Below, one piece after another: positions 54,701 to 58,164 of a stretch of DNA of 64,000 nt. Each line of letters opens with the position of its first letter. The first letter of the stretch is position 1. The position numbers and the translations under genes are program-made. The notes below the pieces were generated by a model, which worked only from the letters and a program-made list of their open reading frames with translations, was not told where the DNA came from and searched no databases. Origin of the DNA: Gonocerus acuteangulatus (lineage: Eukaryota; Arthropoda; Insecta; Hemiptera; Coreidae); assembly GCA_946811695.1 (NCBI GenBank), contig OX328123.1, forward strand, positions 43,055,335-43,119,334, in the 5' to 3' direction.

Positions 54701-55788
54701 TGTCTGCTCTAACCAACTAAAAATTCAAACCCCTCTAAAAATACTTAAAAAATTTAATAACAAAAAATCATTTCTTAGTGAGTGTTTGCATCCTAAAGGG
54801 AGTGCCCATGAAAAATTTTCTGTCAAGTGGTTTGGGCTGCGCGATGATGGGCCAGTGAGTGAGTGAGTAATATTTGACAAATATATTGTAGATATTCCGT
54901 GCACTGAATAGTGCAAACTAAATTTAAAATGAAACAGGAATTAGCAATTTATTGTATTCAGCTCCTTTATGTGCATCAAATTCTAATGATACAAACATTT
55001 TTCTACTCACATTTTTACTCAGTTAAGCTTGAATTAATTTATTAGAAGCATTCAGGAGACTATATATTGTTGTCCACAGGGCACCATTAAACAAAAATTA
55101 TCAGAATTATGTCCATTCGATCATGTGATTTTTTTATTATTTTCCCTTGTAGGTTCACGAGTTACCAGAATACCATTTAGAGACATTGAGGCATCTGATG
55201 AGGCACTTAAAACTTGTCGTAGAACACTCTGCTATCAACAAGATGGAAGCTAGAAACCTTGCTATTGTTTTTGGCCCAACTCTTGTCCGTGCTGGAGACG
55301 ATAATATGATTACCATGGTAACTGATATGTCACATCAGTGCAGAGTAGTAGAAACTCTTATACAACATGTGAGTTTTTATATACTAATTGTGTATCATTG
55401 AACTTACTAAGTATATAGCAAGTAATGTTGATTGTCTTAATGAATGAATCAAATACAGCCTTGGAAAAAATAATTCAAGAATGGTTTAACAAAAAATTGA
55501 AAGTTATTAATAACTTAGTCTAATTGTACTACTAGTTTTTTTTTCAGTTCTACTAATTGTAGAACTGAAAAAATAATAGTAGTAAAGTTTTCTATGGAAA
55601 CTATTTGACTAACATTAAATATTCTCGGGGTCTCCCGTAGTCTAGTGGCTAGCGCGCTGGATTCATAAGCGGGAGATGGTGGGTTCGATTCCCACCTCCG
55701 GCAGGAATTTTCTCATCTCAAGGCTCGCTGGGAAAATTCCTCGCTGCACCCTGGATGTCGGCGCTAATGACCTAGAAGTAGACGCGCC

Positions 55789-55833
<45 letters not shown>

Positions 55834-57232
55834 AAATATTCTCAATTATTAATAGGGCATATAACTATTACCCATTGTATTGTACTTAATTATTTCAGAT
55901 TTAGTTGATTACCAGCTGCCCGTATTCAAATGTTTAAATGCCCTTCTATGATACTGTAAATGTCTGTACACTGATTGAGACATTCTGAATGGTTGATTGT
56001 TTTAGTTTCTGGAGTTCAAAGGCCTAACAAAAACTTCTTGTATCAACAAAGTGTTGAACCCATTACCAAGATTATCACTTTTAAAATTGTTGAGATCAAA
56101 AACTTTACATTTTTCATGATGAAACAACTCTCATAATAAAATCCATACAAAAAAAATATATTTGTGTCTACAGTACTCGTAATATTATTAGCTAGCCCTT
56201 AGAGTGCAGTTGACTGTGGTACAAGTCACAGAGAAACGTGCCCATGATGCTATACTGCCTTGTCCAGCAGTTCTTGTTGTATTGTGAGCTACTGCCTTGA
56301 ATGTAGACGACTTAAGACAAGATTTGTTTTTGGTTGTATCTAGGGCAGTGGCACTCAACCTTTTTTATCCCATAATGGCCACAAACGCCTGTTTGTGGCC
56401 CTTGAGTCATGGTGTGGTGGGCTACAAAAAAAAAGTAAATAAATAAATTTTAAAAAAAGTAGGCAATGATTCCATAAGTTTGTTTACAGCCATAAAATAA
56501 TCTTTTAATCATGAAATCATAATTTAATTTTTTGTAGTGATCTTCAAAACATTTAGTCACACCAAGTCTGACTTGGAAATTACAACATTCAAATTTTGTC
56601 AGCAATTTTTTTTTTAACAAACCACACATCTTCAATTCATTTATTTCTTCATGTTGTTTCACATTGAATGCAAACTTAAAAATAAATAGGGCAGAAATAG
56701 CCAGGCAATGGTCAGAGTATGTATTGGTAAGAAAACAAAGAATTTGAAAATTCCACCCTAAAATATCCAAAAGCAATTCCCACAATATCTGTAGTGCTTT
56801 ACAATAAACTAAGATTTAGGAAATAAACTGATAGCTTAGACTAGGTCAACCCGGCAAGGACGTTAGCAAATATGTAGAGAAAATGCCTGTCTGCATATGC
56901 CTTTGTTAGCAGTGATGGCGCATATGAGGCTTATTGGGATATGCCGTTATTAGCAAGGGAGGCACACATCACTGCATTCGTATTGCTCTCATTAGCTCTT
57001 AAAGAGTTAAAAAGTGGCTTAATGAATTGCATTTTAGTTTCAGGCTGCTTGAGAATAATGGTAAGTTAACTGTTTATAATCTGATTTTTTTTACAGGCGG
57101 ATTGGTGCTTTAGTGATGATGGCCTAGAAAGCTTGTGTCTAGAGGACAATAACAGCTTAGACAACCAACCACCTTCAGAGCCTGACGCCAACCAACAGTC
57201 CCTCCTCCTCGGCAATGTCCATAAACTTGGTG
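8689..57232 (+). CDS. RhoGAP19D: RhoGAP19D-like / ARHGAP21-23 family Rho GTPase-activating protein, 13 exons, partial at both ends
   Basis: The gene encodes a Rho-family GTPase-activating protein that stimulates GTP hydrolysis by Rho/Cdc42-type GTPases. Family members act at cell junctions, cortical actin and Golgi membranes (established knowledge). Thirteen exons (A-M) join in frame at all 12 junctions to give about 603 residues: a Ser/Pro-rich region (about 1-165), a PH domain (about 169-275, with [24 protein letters not shown] and ARWLTALGG), a basic linker, and a RhoGAP domain (about 360-560). Key RhoGAP features are the arginine finger in GIYRVPGN, the Lys in LFFRKLPD and the Asn in [12 protein letters not shown]. 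The motif [20 protein letters not shown] directly before the finger is typical of ARHGAP21/23. The family's N-terminal PDZ domain and the start codon lie upstream of the window or in unrecognised exons. The 3' end lies beyond 57232. Introns run from 119 bp to 18.1 kb and are full of transposons. Family confidence is high; the exact ortholog name is inferred. Confidence 0.9.
8860..9655 (-). mobile_element. E-family element copy 2 (truncated)
   Basis: This lies in the intron between exons A and B. It holds the diverged AT-rich unit (aaggcgatatctaaactgttttggag, ttggtttgggtattcagaaatgattgattc, agttaaggaagtattagaa), then a 43-bp T run (9343-9386), and ends with start motif M2 at 9611-9655. 9405-9545 also matches 7990-8100 in copy 1 (ctgtgtaaaagttagctactg against tcgtgtaagtcggctactg). 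The hairpin end is absent. Confidence 0.68.
9778..9906 (+). CDS. RhoGAP19D: RhoGAP19D-like exon B
   Basis: The acceptor is a good pyrimidine tract (attgctttcag). The exon reads [20 protein letters not shown] then [19 protein letters not shown], a conserved-looking phospho-site-rich segment. The 3' limit is less certain. The phase needed by exon C (one base left over) is met at 9906, but the donor there is gtctgc, which is weak. A further small exon or another donor is possible. Confidence 0.72.
10200..10680 (+). repeat. Degenerate minisatellite in intron B-C
   Basis: Related phrases recur: caagccattttaatggct (10329), caagccacttttgtggct (10369), caagctactttaataaca (about 10450), ggccactttagtagcgg (about 10486) and aagcaactgtagtagcac (about 10570). 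Spacings alternate roughly 40 and 80 bp. The first two are also local inverted repeats (AGCCA..TGGCT). No reading frame was seen. The copies are too diverged to define one unit by eye. Confidence 0.55.
10973..11092. mobile_element. Short TTAA-flanked MITE (piggyBac-like)
   Basis: A 120-bp segment starts TTAACCCTCAGGA and ends with the inverse, TCCTGAAGGGGTTAA. The ends are imperfect inverted repeats and TTAA at each side is the piggyBac target. The interior is GC-richer than the intron around it and has no coding potential. The call rests only on the ends. Confidence 0.5.
11093..12185. other. Unique AT-rich intron sequence
   Basis: Apart from T runs, nothing recognisable is seen: no splice-bounded reading frame, no tRNA-like box and no repeat matching elsewhere in the window. 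Confidence 0.6.
12190..12385. repeat. GC-rich island of unknown origin in intron B-C
   Basis: This block of about 195 bp is strikingly GC-rich compared with flanks that are mostly A and T. It contains ggtggcggcgcc and tcccgccacggcagg. The composition suggests an inserted repeat, but no inverted ends, target duplication or second copy in the window was found. Confidence 0.4.
13236..13320 (-). repeat. tRNA-like SINE fragment (family 3)
   Basis: The minus strand reads ccactccgtgcttaaggttg followed by GGGTTTGACTCCC, which fits a pol III B box. It resembles the + strand copy at 45060-45165 (gaacactctgtgcttaggggtttgacttcc). The head and tail are missing and a C run borders it. Confidence 0.5.
13481..13618. 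repeat. Near-perfect 65-bp palindrome
   Basis: Left arm 13481-13545 and right arm 13554-13618 are reverse complements with one mismatch (ctgtgg against ctatgg), separated by 8 nt. Such a long, nearly perfect hairpin is either a very recent inverted duplication or a MITE-like element. No target duplication was seen. Confidence 0.9.
13948..15018 (-). pseudogene. Mariner transposase, nearly full length but inactivated (2)
   Basis: On the minus strand the N-terminal helix-turn-helix region is intact from 14848 to 14537 ([40 protein letters not shown]). After a frame change the catalytic domain follows: VDETWIHH (first Asp), [27 protein letters not shown] (second Asp) and [13 protein letters not shown] (third Asp), then a diverged C-terminus ending in a T run. 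Several frame changes and a stop in GAYY inactivate it. The 5' untranslated part extends to about 15018, where a (TA)n tract begins. DD34D spacing identifies it as a mariner rather than a Tc1. Confidence 0.88.
15019..15130. repeat. (TA)n and (CA)n compound microsatellite
   Basis: TA repeat 15019-15079 is followed by interspersed CA/TA to 15130. It directly abuts the mariner end, possibly a TA target that expanded. Confidence 0.85.
15190..18930. other. Intron B-C, largely unique AT-rich sequence
   Basis: About 3.7 kb was inspected on both strands. Short T runs and stop-rich frames are seen, with no splice-bounded reading frame, RNA gene or repeat that recurs in this window. Confidence 0.6.
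18943..19084. repeat. Perfect hairpin built on a (TA)n tract
   Basis: An 18-bp perfect palindrome (ccatttatatataaatgg, 18943-18960) is followed by 30-bp arms at 18971-19000 and 19055-19084 that are exact reverse complements around (TA)n 19001-19054. Because TA is self-complementary, the whole 18971-19084 can form one perfect stem of about 57 bp. Likely a MITE whose interior is the microsatellite. Confidence 0.88.
20332..20355 (-). other. Hammerhead-ribozyme-like core, left arm
   Basis: The minus strand reads CCTGATGATGGC, ATGA, GCCGAAAT. This gives the conserved CUGAUGA, a 3-bp stem II (GGC/GCC) with a 4-nt loop, then GAAA. Stem III could only be a few base pairs. It matches the minimal type known from Penelope-like element terminal repeats, but a full fold with a cleavage site could not be established by eye. 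Confidence 0.45.
20577..20600 (+). other. Hammerhead-ribozyme-like core, right arm (degenerate)
   Basis: The plus strand has CCTGATGATGGC, ATGA, TCCGAAAT. CUGAUGA and GAAA are kept, but stem II has lost one pair relative to the left arm (GCC became TCC). This is probably the decayed partner of the left-arm motif. Confidence 0.4.
20724..20955 (+). mobile_element. SINE family 2, 5'-truncated copy
   Basis: It matches 57884-58164 from the segment cgagggttggattcggggtc to the terminal gggcctgattttttt. It carries the internal region with caccctttaatttatt and atctgcccctctgggcc. The tRNA-like head is absent. It includes ccatgtggtcatgaatcag, shared with the copy at 40.3 kb. Confidence 0.82.
20975..21138 (+). 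repeat. T-family element fragment with (TA)n
   Basis: The phrase atgtagctattgaggttacactcatga and the following ~80 bp match 36916-37030 at the start of the complete T-family element. It is followed by (TA)n 21084-21138. The tandem units that follow in other copies are missing. Confidence 0.68.
21765..21869 (+). CDS. RhoGAP19D: RhoGAP19D-like exon C
   Basis: The 105-nt exon has acceptor ttattttag and donor gtaaat, with phase 1 at both ends. It reads [20 protein letters not shown] then [15 protein letters not shown]. It lies after an 11.9-kb intron. It is hydrophilic and has no recognisable domain. The phase agreement with exons B and D is the main evidence. Confidence 0.75.
22882..23011 (+). 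CDS. RhoGAP19D: RhoGAP19D-like exon D
   Basis: The 130-nt exon has acceptor tattttggaaag and donor gtattt, entering phase 1 and leaving phase 2. It reads [20 protein letters not shown] then [20 protein letters not shown]. The [11 protein letters not shown] block resembles the conserved element just N-terminal of the PH domain in ARHGAP21/23 proteins. Confidence 0.85.
24151..24206. repeat. (TA)n microsatellite in intron D-E
   Basis: About 55 bp of TA follow catcatcatc. The rest of intron D-E (23012-26879) is mostly unique AT-rich sequence. A stretch near 24600-24740 on the minus strand ([13 protein letters not shown]) is faintly reminiscent of a mariner transposase but too short to call. Confidence 0.8.
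25130..25240 (-). repeat. tRNA-derived SINE head, Leu/Ser type (family 4)
   Basis: On the minus strand GAGTCGAGCGGTTGAGGC (25219-25236) fits an A box of the class II tRNA type. GGGTTCCGCTCC (25164-25175) fits a B box about 55 nt later, a spacing seen with a long variable arm. The anticodon arm does not fold convincingly, so it is a tRNA-derived repeat rather than a gene. No tail or target duplication was identified. Confidence 0.5.
26880..26961 (+). CDS. RhoGAP19D: RhoGAP19D-like exon E (start of PH domain)
   Basis: The 82-nt exon has acceptor ttgttccag and donor gtaagt, entering phase 2 and leaving phase 0. It reads [20 protein letters not shown] then IILNEGK. This holds the first PH-domain strand (GTLYCKI). 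Only 119 bp of intron separates it from exon F. Confidence 0.9.
27081..27173 (+). CDS. RhoGAP19D: RhoGAP19D-like exon F (PH domain core)
   Basis: The 93-nt phase-0 exon has acceptor tctatttgcag and donor gtaagt. It reads [20 protein letters not shown] then [31 protein letters not shown] is the canonical PH beta2-beta3-beta4 signature. It is followed by the largest intron in the window (18.1 kb). Confidence 0.93.
27261..27773. mobile_element. Candidate TTAA MITE carrying a 43-bp minisatellite
   Basis: The ends aACCCCTTAAAc and gcattTTAAGGGGTTAA are inverted repeats. The right end retains TTAA while the left reads ATAA. Inside, 27423-27620 consists of alternating ~43-bp half-units, starting at 27423, 27466, 27509, 27553 and 27596. 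They share the form (ATTTAAGCACC or AGCTAAACACC), then ACAGG, then AGTATCTTCGGCC. It lies just after exon F. Confidence 0.5.
27845..28200 (+). repeat. GC-alternating repeat, two internal units (family G)
   Basis: The unit aagtgtccgctggcgttcgc, then gcatgcgcggtggcc, then a block ending acataggtttgtcaggtggaccta occurs twice (about 27970-28070 and 28085-28190), with a third partial unit at 27896-27950. It starts with the palindrome-like gcataaatatgc. A further copy is at 51061-51350. Alternating purine-pyrimidine stretches (gcgcatgcgc) are prominent. Confidence 0.72.
28870..29760. repeat. GC-rich region with three related perfect hairpins
   Basis: Hairpins are GGCCGCTTGAGCGGCC (29007-29022), GACCGCTTTAGCGGTC (29488-29503) and an 11-bp stem caagcagtggc/gccactgcttg with a 7-nt loop (29627-29655). 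The first two are followed or preceded by the same cttgcccattcc in opposite orientation, so the halves are an inverted repeat pair. The left edge (TTAACCCTTTAACGAGC at about 28878) resembles a piggyBac-type end, but no matching right end was found. Confidence 0.65.
30019..30495 (+). repeat. T-family element copy 1 ((TA)n plus tandem units)
   Basis: (TA)n 30019-30076 is followed by gaacgagttcgttaaccaac and diverged tandem units. The phrase cgaaact(c/t)ggtat recurs at about 30131, 30260 and 30403 (spacing roughly 130-143 bp), each followed by aaatcggttcattag-like sequence and a G run with tttactccggacc. It is the same architecture as 36902-37876. The left end motif was not found. Confidence 0.68.
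30703..31010 (-). pseudogene. Mariner-like transposase N-terminal fragment (3)
   Basis: The minus strand, with stops, gives [20 protein letters not shown] followed by [20 protein letters not shown] and [15 protein letters not shown]. This is the two helix-turn-helix DNA-binding part of a mariner transposase. The catalytic domain is absent. The sequence at the lower edge, aaggtcatcctataagtaat, resembles a mariner terminal repeat, suggesting an internal-deletion derivative. Confidence 0.65.
31064..31298 (-). mobile_element. hAT-like MITE, copy 2 (one end damaged)
   Basis: It starts GATGGGCGTATATA (first base changed from C) and follows the other copies through gtatggaatactaacaatttag and ttttaagggttttatgtaattttt. 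It decays in the ctgcag end (ttcggggaaagcagctg). The missing end means no target duplication can be scored. Confidence 0.8.
31370..31795 (-). repeat. T-family element copy 2
   Basis: This is the reverse orientation: gaaccgatttagtttatttttg, acgtataccgaatgtcg, aacgaataccgagtttcg. It ends with the reverse of the element start (gtcatgagtgcaaactcaatagttactttcc, then gaggaaagt near 31786). (TA)n is lost in this copy. Tandem unit spacing is about 140 bp. Confidence 0.68.
32757..33430. repeat. Inverted-repeat element with nested hairpin
   Basis: The end gtctttttgcgaagaccaca (32763-32782) and the following bases through gaagtaactgtcgtgatt reappear reversed at 33361-33429 (aatcactacagatacttcac, tggatgtggtcttcgcaata). 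Inside, 33239-33272 and 33281-33310 form another hairpin (ccaactcg/cgagttgg). The interior is AT-rich and non-coding. Likely a non-autonomous DNA transposon; no clear target duplication. Confidence 0.6.
33521..33557 (-). repeat. E-family start motif M3 (remnant)
   Basis: The minus strand has aaaagtccaactcgcaggaactaggtcatcttt in diverged form. The GCGCGGTTCC half is lost. Only about 100 bp of matching sequence follows at lower coordinates. Confidence 0.55.
33565..33826 (+). mobile_element. hAT-like MITE, copy 3
   Basis: The 262-bp element has ends CATGGGCGTATA and CATGCCCATG. It is flanked by an exact 8-bp duplication CGTTTCGG (33557-33564 and 33827-33834). It lies a few bases outside E-family start motif M3. 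Confidence 0.92.
34211..34478 (+). mobile_element. hAT-like MITE, copy 4
   Basis: The 268-bp element starts CAAGGGCATATATAA and ends TATACGCCCATG. The 8-bp duplication TATCTATG is at 34203-34210 and 34479-34486. The left end has two changes from the consensus and the right end is intact. Confidence 0.93.
34751..36060 (+). mobile_element. E-family element copy 3, with MITE copy 5 inside
   Basis: Start motif M4 at 34751-34793 (gaaaagtccgacttgcaggaactgcttcatctt) is followed by E-type sequence (gaaacagttaatgttttgtt). After the MITE at 35033-35313 comes the AT-rich unit (cctccgattgacatcgcc, tctgttaatcaaatat, 35870-36020). The hairpin end is not seen before E-family copy 4 begins. Confidence 0.62.
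35033..35313 (-). mobile_element. hAT-like MITE, copy 5
   Basis: The 281-bp element starts CATGGGCGTATATTG and ends TATATACGCCCATG. The 8-bp duplication TTAAGGGG is at 35025-35032 and 35314-35321. It is inserted in an E-family copy. Confidence 0.94.
36180..36240 (-). repeat. Possible Penelope-like terminal remnant
   Basis: The minus strand contains CTTG-loop-CAAGCCGAAACGTCGAC, the stem II/GAAA half of a hammerhead-type motif as found in Penelope-like element ends. The CTGATGA half is not recognisable, so it is a remnant at best. Confidence 0.3.
36902..37876 (+). mobile_element. T-family element copy 3, complete, nested in E-family copy 4
   Basis: The 975-bp element has inverted ends GCACTTTCCTC and GAGGAAAGTGC. 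The left end also forms its own hairpin (CTTTCCTCCGAAGGAAAG). The interior has tandem units of about 147 bp: ggtattcgtag at 37185 and 37331, and ggtatacgtcg at 37479. Each has an aaatcggttcattag block and a G run followed by tttactccg. It has no coding potential. It interrupts the agaaccttttttgtagagc phrase of the host unit. Confidence 0.68.
39094..39131. repeat. Terminal hairpin of the E family
   Basis: It reads GCGGGGTTCCTCCC, TATGGGGGA, GGGAGGAACCGCGCT: a stem of about 14-15 bp with one mismatch. The inverted counterpart is at 1711-1752. A decayed third copy is at 39779-39822. Confidence 0.78.
39640..39825 (+). repeat. E-family 3'-end fragment
   Basis: Phrases ccgttattttcgtgatctatg, ttttctagtcggcacttccgg and the hairpin region aagcgggtttcctcc match the last ~150 bp of E-family copy 4 in the same orientation. 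Upstream element sequence is absent. Confidence 0.65.
40224..40625 (-). mobile_element. SINE family 2, long copy, next to (TA)n
   Basis: From 40306 (aatcagtcccgtaccaggcc) to about 40622 this is the reverse complement of family 2. The head at the high-coordinate end reads gggggctcagtgggctcata, then GGTGGACC and GAGTTCAAATCCC (B box). The body has ggctaacccagcctttaaat. The internal segment gtcatgaatcagaccctcta is extra relative to the copy at 57.9 kb. (TA)n 40224-40305 borders the tail side. Confidence 0.8.
40640..41720. other. Intron F-G stretch, no gene seen
   Basis: About 1.1 kb of moderately AT-rich sequence with a short (CA)n near 41347. No reading frame, RNA gene or repeat recurring in this window was recognised. 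It may be the body of the Penelope-like element suspected just downstream. Confidence 0.45.
41726..41760 (+). other. Hammerhead-like / Penelope-type end motif
   Basis: ccctgatgaaggcttgaaaa is followed by tcaggtccaaacgttt. CTGATGA is intact, and a stem (ggc / gtcc region) precedes AAACGTTT, but the G of GAAA is not in place. This arrangement resembles the terminal regions of Penelope-like elements. It is probably a decayed copy. Confidence 0.35.
41851..42127 (+). mobile_element. hAT-like MITE, copy 6
   Basis: The 277-bp element starts CATGGGCGTATATAAG and ends TATATACGCCCATA. The 8-bp duplication has one mismatch: ACCTCTAC (41843-41850) and ACCTCTTC (42128-42135). Confidence 0.9.
42136..45055. 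other. Intron F-G, mostly unique sequence
   Basis: 42136-42450 is C-rich and open in one + frame ([20 protein letters not shown]), perhaps an old LINE ORF1 piece but not identifiable. The remainder is AT-rich with a 57-nt T run (44138-44194) and (TA)n 44622-44671. Nothing else was recognised. Confidence 0.5.
45060..45165 (+). repeat. tRNA-like SINE fragment (family 3)
   Basis: gaccttgagagttaaggc (A-box-like) precedes gaacactctgtgcttagg and GGGTTTGACTTCC (B-box-like). It is related to 13236-13320 and lies 125 bp upstream of exon G. No tail or target duplication was seen. Confidence 0.5.
45291..45470 (+). CDS. RhoGAP19D: RhoGAP19D-like exon G (end of PH domain)
   Basis: The 180-nt phase-0 exon has acceptor ttattttcag and donor gtatgt. 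It reads [20 protein letters not shown], then [20 protein letters not shown], then [20 protein letters not shown]. It closes the PH domain with the C-terminal helix ([10 protein letters not shown]). It lies across the 18.1-kb repeat-filled intron from exon F, and phase and domain continuity both fit. Confidence 0.93.
45732..46653 (+). mobile_element. piggyBac-like element with TTAA ends
   Basis: The 922-bp segment is bounded by TTAACCCTTTCGTTGC (45732) and, inverted, GCAATGAAAGGGTTAA (46638-46653). Ends TTAACCCTTT and TTAA targets are typical of piggyBac-like transposons. A long A run (46078-46129) and a short coding remnant (next feature) lie inside. It is in the intron between exons G and H. 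Most of the transposase is missing, so it is non-autonomous. Confidence 0.75.
46312..46422 (+). pseudogene. N-terminal remnant of a piggyBac-like transposase
   Basis: This 36-codon frame, starting [20 protein letters not shown] and continuing with an acidic Ser/Asp-rich segment, ends at a stop. Acidic N-termini with an EEI..L motif are usual for piggyBac-type transposases (established knowledge). A TATA-like box (GGTATAAATAG, about 46290-46300) lies just upstream. No DDD catalytic part follows. Identification depends on the TTAA ends around it. Confidence 0.5.
46983..47124 (+). CDS. RhoGAP19D: RhoGAP19D-like exon H
   Basis: The 142-nt exon enters phase 0 and leaves phase 1, with acceptor aattatttcag and donor gtaatg. 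It reads [20 protein letters not shown] then [20 protein letters not shown]. This is a basic Ser/Pro-rich linker between the PH and RhoGAP domains. Confidence 0.88.
47125..50050. other. Intron H-I, no gene seen
   Basis: The AT-rich intron contains T runs at 48040-48056 and 48122-48159 and a G run at 49329-49346. No repeat shared with the rest of the window and no splice-bounded frame was recognised. Confidence 0.55.
50051..50208 (+). CDS. RhoGAP19D: RhoGAP19D-like exon I (linker and RhoGAP start)
   Basis: The 158-nt exon enters phase 1 and leaves phase 0, with acceptor gtatttttcag and donor gttagt. It reads [20 protein letters not shown], then [20 protein letters not shown], then VPLELCPS. 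The basic [15 protein letters not shown] block and the GVPLELCPS lead-in are characteristic of the region immediately before the GAP domain in this family. Confidence 0.9.
51061..51350 (+). repeat. Family G repeat, split copy
   Basis: gcataaatatgctttag at 51061-51077 and its continuation cgatgactaaactg from 51240 match contiguous sequence at 27850-27880, with about 160 bp inserted between and ctttag repeated on both sides. The rest (aagtgtccgctggcgc, acatgcgtggtagcc, acagtacattacatag) follows the 28-kb copy. Confidence 0.68.
51754..51959 (-). mobile_element. SINE family 1 (tRNA-Met-like head), with target duplications
   Basis: On the minus strand the order is GGGGTCTCCCGTGGTCTAAT (A box), a CAT anticodon-like loop (ttcataa), GGTTCGATCCC (B box), an ~95-nt body and a ~42-nt A tail. 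The 14-bp duplication ATTTGGCCTATAGT is at 51740-51753 and 51960-51973. The tRNA-like arms largely pair. It is a retroposed SINE, not a functional tRNA gene. Confidence 0.92.
52842..52930 (+). CDS. RhoGAP19D: RhoGAP19D-like exon J (RhoGAP domain, arginine-finger region)
   Basis: The 89-nt exon enters phase 0 and leaves phase 2, with acceptor attacttttag and donor gtatat. It reads [20 protein letters not shown] then RGLEIIGIY, plus two bases of the next Arg codon. That split Arg is the catalytic arginine finger (GIYR), completed by the first base of exon K. Confidence 0.95.
53680..53917 (+). CDS. RhoGAP19D: RhoGAP19D-like exon K (RhoGAP domain core)
   Basis: The 238-nt exon enters phase 2 and leaves phase 0, with acceptor tttgttttag and donor gtgagc. 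It reads [20 protein letters not shown], then [20 protein letters not shown], then [20 protein letters not shown]. It holds the catalytic core after the arginine finger and the conserved [13 protein letters not shown] helix. Confidence 0.96.
54106..54354 (+). mobile_element. hAT-like MITE, copy 7
   Basis: The 249-bp element starts CATGGGTGTATATAAG. The end is worn (ttcctatttcctatg), but an exact 8-bp duplication ACAGCAGT remains at 54098-54105 and 54355-54362. It lies in intron K-L. The end near 54340 has lost part of the cagcccc block. Confidence 0.87.
55153..55368 (+). CDS. RhoGAP19D: RhoGAP19D-like exon L (RhoGAP domain end)
   Basis: The 216-nt phase-0 exon has acceptor cccttgtag and donor gtgagt. 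It reads [20 protein letters not shown], then [20 protein letters not shown], then [20 protein letters not shown]. It includes the invariant [10 protein letters not shown] motif whose Asn helps orient the GTPase. No catalytic residue looks damaged. Confidence 0.96.
55627..55830 (+). mobile_element. SINE family 1, second copy, with target duplications
   Basis: It has the same head, body and A tail as the copy at 51.8 kb: A box tagtctagtggctagc, loop ttcataa, B box GGTTCGATTCC and tail 55791-55830. The 13-bp duplication ATTAAATATTCTC is at 55614-55626 and 55831-55843. It is in intron L-M. Confidence 0.93.
56345..56420 (+). repeat. Possible hAT (Charlie-like) end
   Basis: cagtggcactcaacctttttt resembles the CAGTGGTTCTCAACCTTTTT type of hAT terminal repeat. 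It is followed by gtggcc-rich sequence with cacaaacgcctgtttgtgg. The opposite end was not found, so extent and autonomy are unknown. Confidence 0.4.
57097..57232 (+). CDS. RhoGAP19D: RhoGAP19D-like exon M (post-GAP tail)
   Basis: The 136-nt exon enters phase 0 and leaves phase 1, with acceptor tttttttacag and donor gtgaga. It reads [20 protein letters not shown] then [20 protein letters not shown]. The QH-ADWCF junction with exon L matches the HSDWFF element that closes the GAP region in ARHGAP21-like proteins. No further exon was recognised to 64000, so the C-terminal region continues outside the window. Confidence 0.88.
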
Positions 57233-57883
57233 GTGAGATATATTTCATTTGAGTTTTAAAAATAATAATTTTGATGATTAAATATTAAATTAAAAGGTGA
57301 ACAAAATACACTTTTAATTATTTAATCGATATCAAAATGTAGTCACTAAACACTTGTTAAGATAGCTCTCAGTTCTGGTTAACGTGTTTCTTAAGTTTTC
57401 TTCTTCTTTGTTCTACTGTAAACCTTCACAATAAATTCTTTTTCTGGATAGAATCACAGACATAAAAGTTCTGAATAACTTAGTTGTGAAGCGTTTTCTG
57501 TAGTCAATGAACTCACTTAAAATTGCACCAAATGAGAATTTCTATACAACTGTTACTTCACAGAACTAAACAAGACCGAATTATGCATACAAATGACTAG
57601 AACTGTATGAATTTCAACAGTAAACTGAATCTGACTATGGCAAACAAATCGTTATATTAGATTTTAATGGTTTAGAATAGTGTTCTCTAATTTCTAGAGA
57701 TTTATTCAATTCATTCTTCACATGTTTTCAATTCAAACACTTCATGTTTTCATTATTTAAAAAGAAAATGTGATATTTTAAAAACGTATGAACTGTTTTA
57801 CAATGATTTTTTAGGTCCTTTTTACAAGATTCGTCCAGTTGAACTTTAGAAATAAAAATTAAGAAATATTATTTAAACAACTA

Positions 57884-58164
57884 GGGGTGAGGTTAGCTCA
57901 GTGATAAAGCACTCGACTAATGAACTGGAGGACCCAGGTTCAAAACCTGAGTGTGCACTAAAGATTTTTTCTTCTAGTTTCATTGTTCGAGGGTTGGATT
58001 TGGGGTCCCAGATCATCCCTAGGCTCACCCAGCCTTTAATTAATGAATTAGTTAATTAATGGGTACCTGTAAAGGGAAAGATCAGGCGGCCGGAGCATAG
58101 TACTGACCACAGTATCTGCCCCTCTGGGCCTTAGTGGCCTGTAACGGGCCTGATTTTTTTTTTT
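57884..58164 (+). mobile_element. SINE family 2, full-length, with target duplications
   Basis: The tRNA-like head is ggggtgaggttagctcagtg (A box) and AGGTTCAAAACCT (B box). The body has ttgttcgagggttggatttg and cctgtaacgggcctga, with a T-rich 3' end. The 13-bp duplication ATTTAAACAACTA is at 57871-57883 and 58165-58177. The anticodon stem is poorly paired, so it is not a working tRNA. Confidence 0.92.

Noticed and set aside
55627..55705. tRNA-Met gene
   Set aside because: The tRNA-like part is the head of a SINE with a body, A tail and 13-bp target duplication; the 51.8-kb copy is the same.
56450..56785. 111-aa minus-strand frame near a possible hAT end
   Set aside because: It has no BED finger, DDE or hATC signature. 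AT-rich sequence of this length can stay open by chance.
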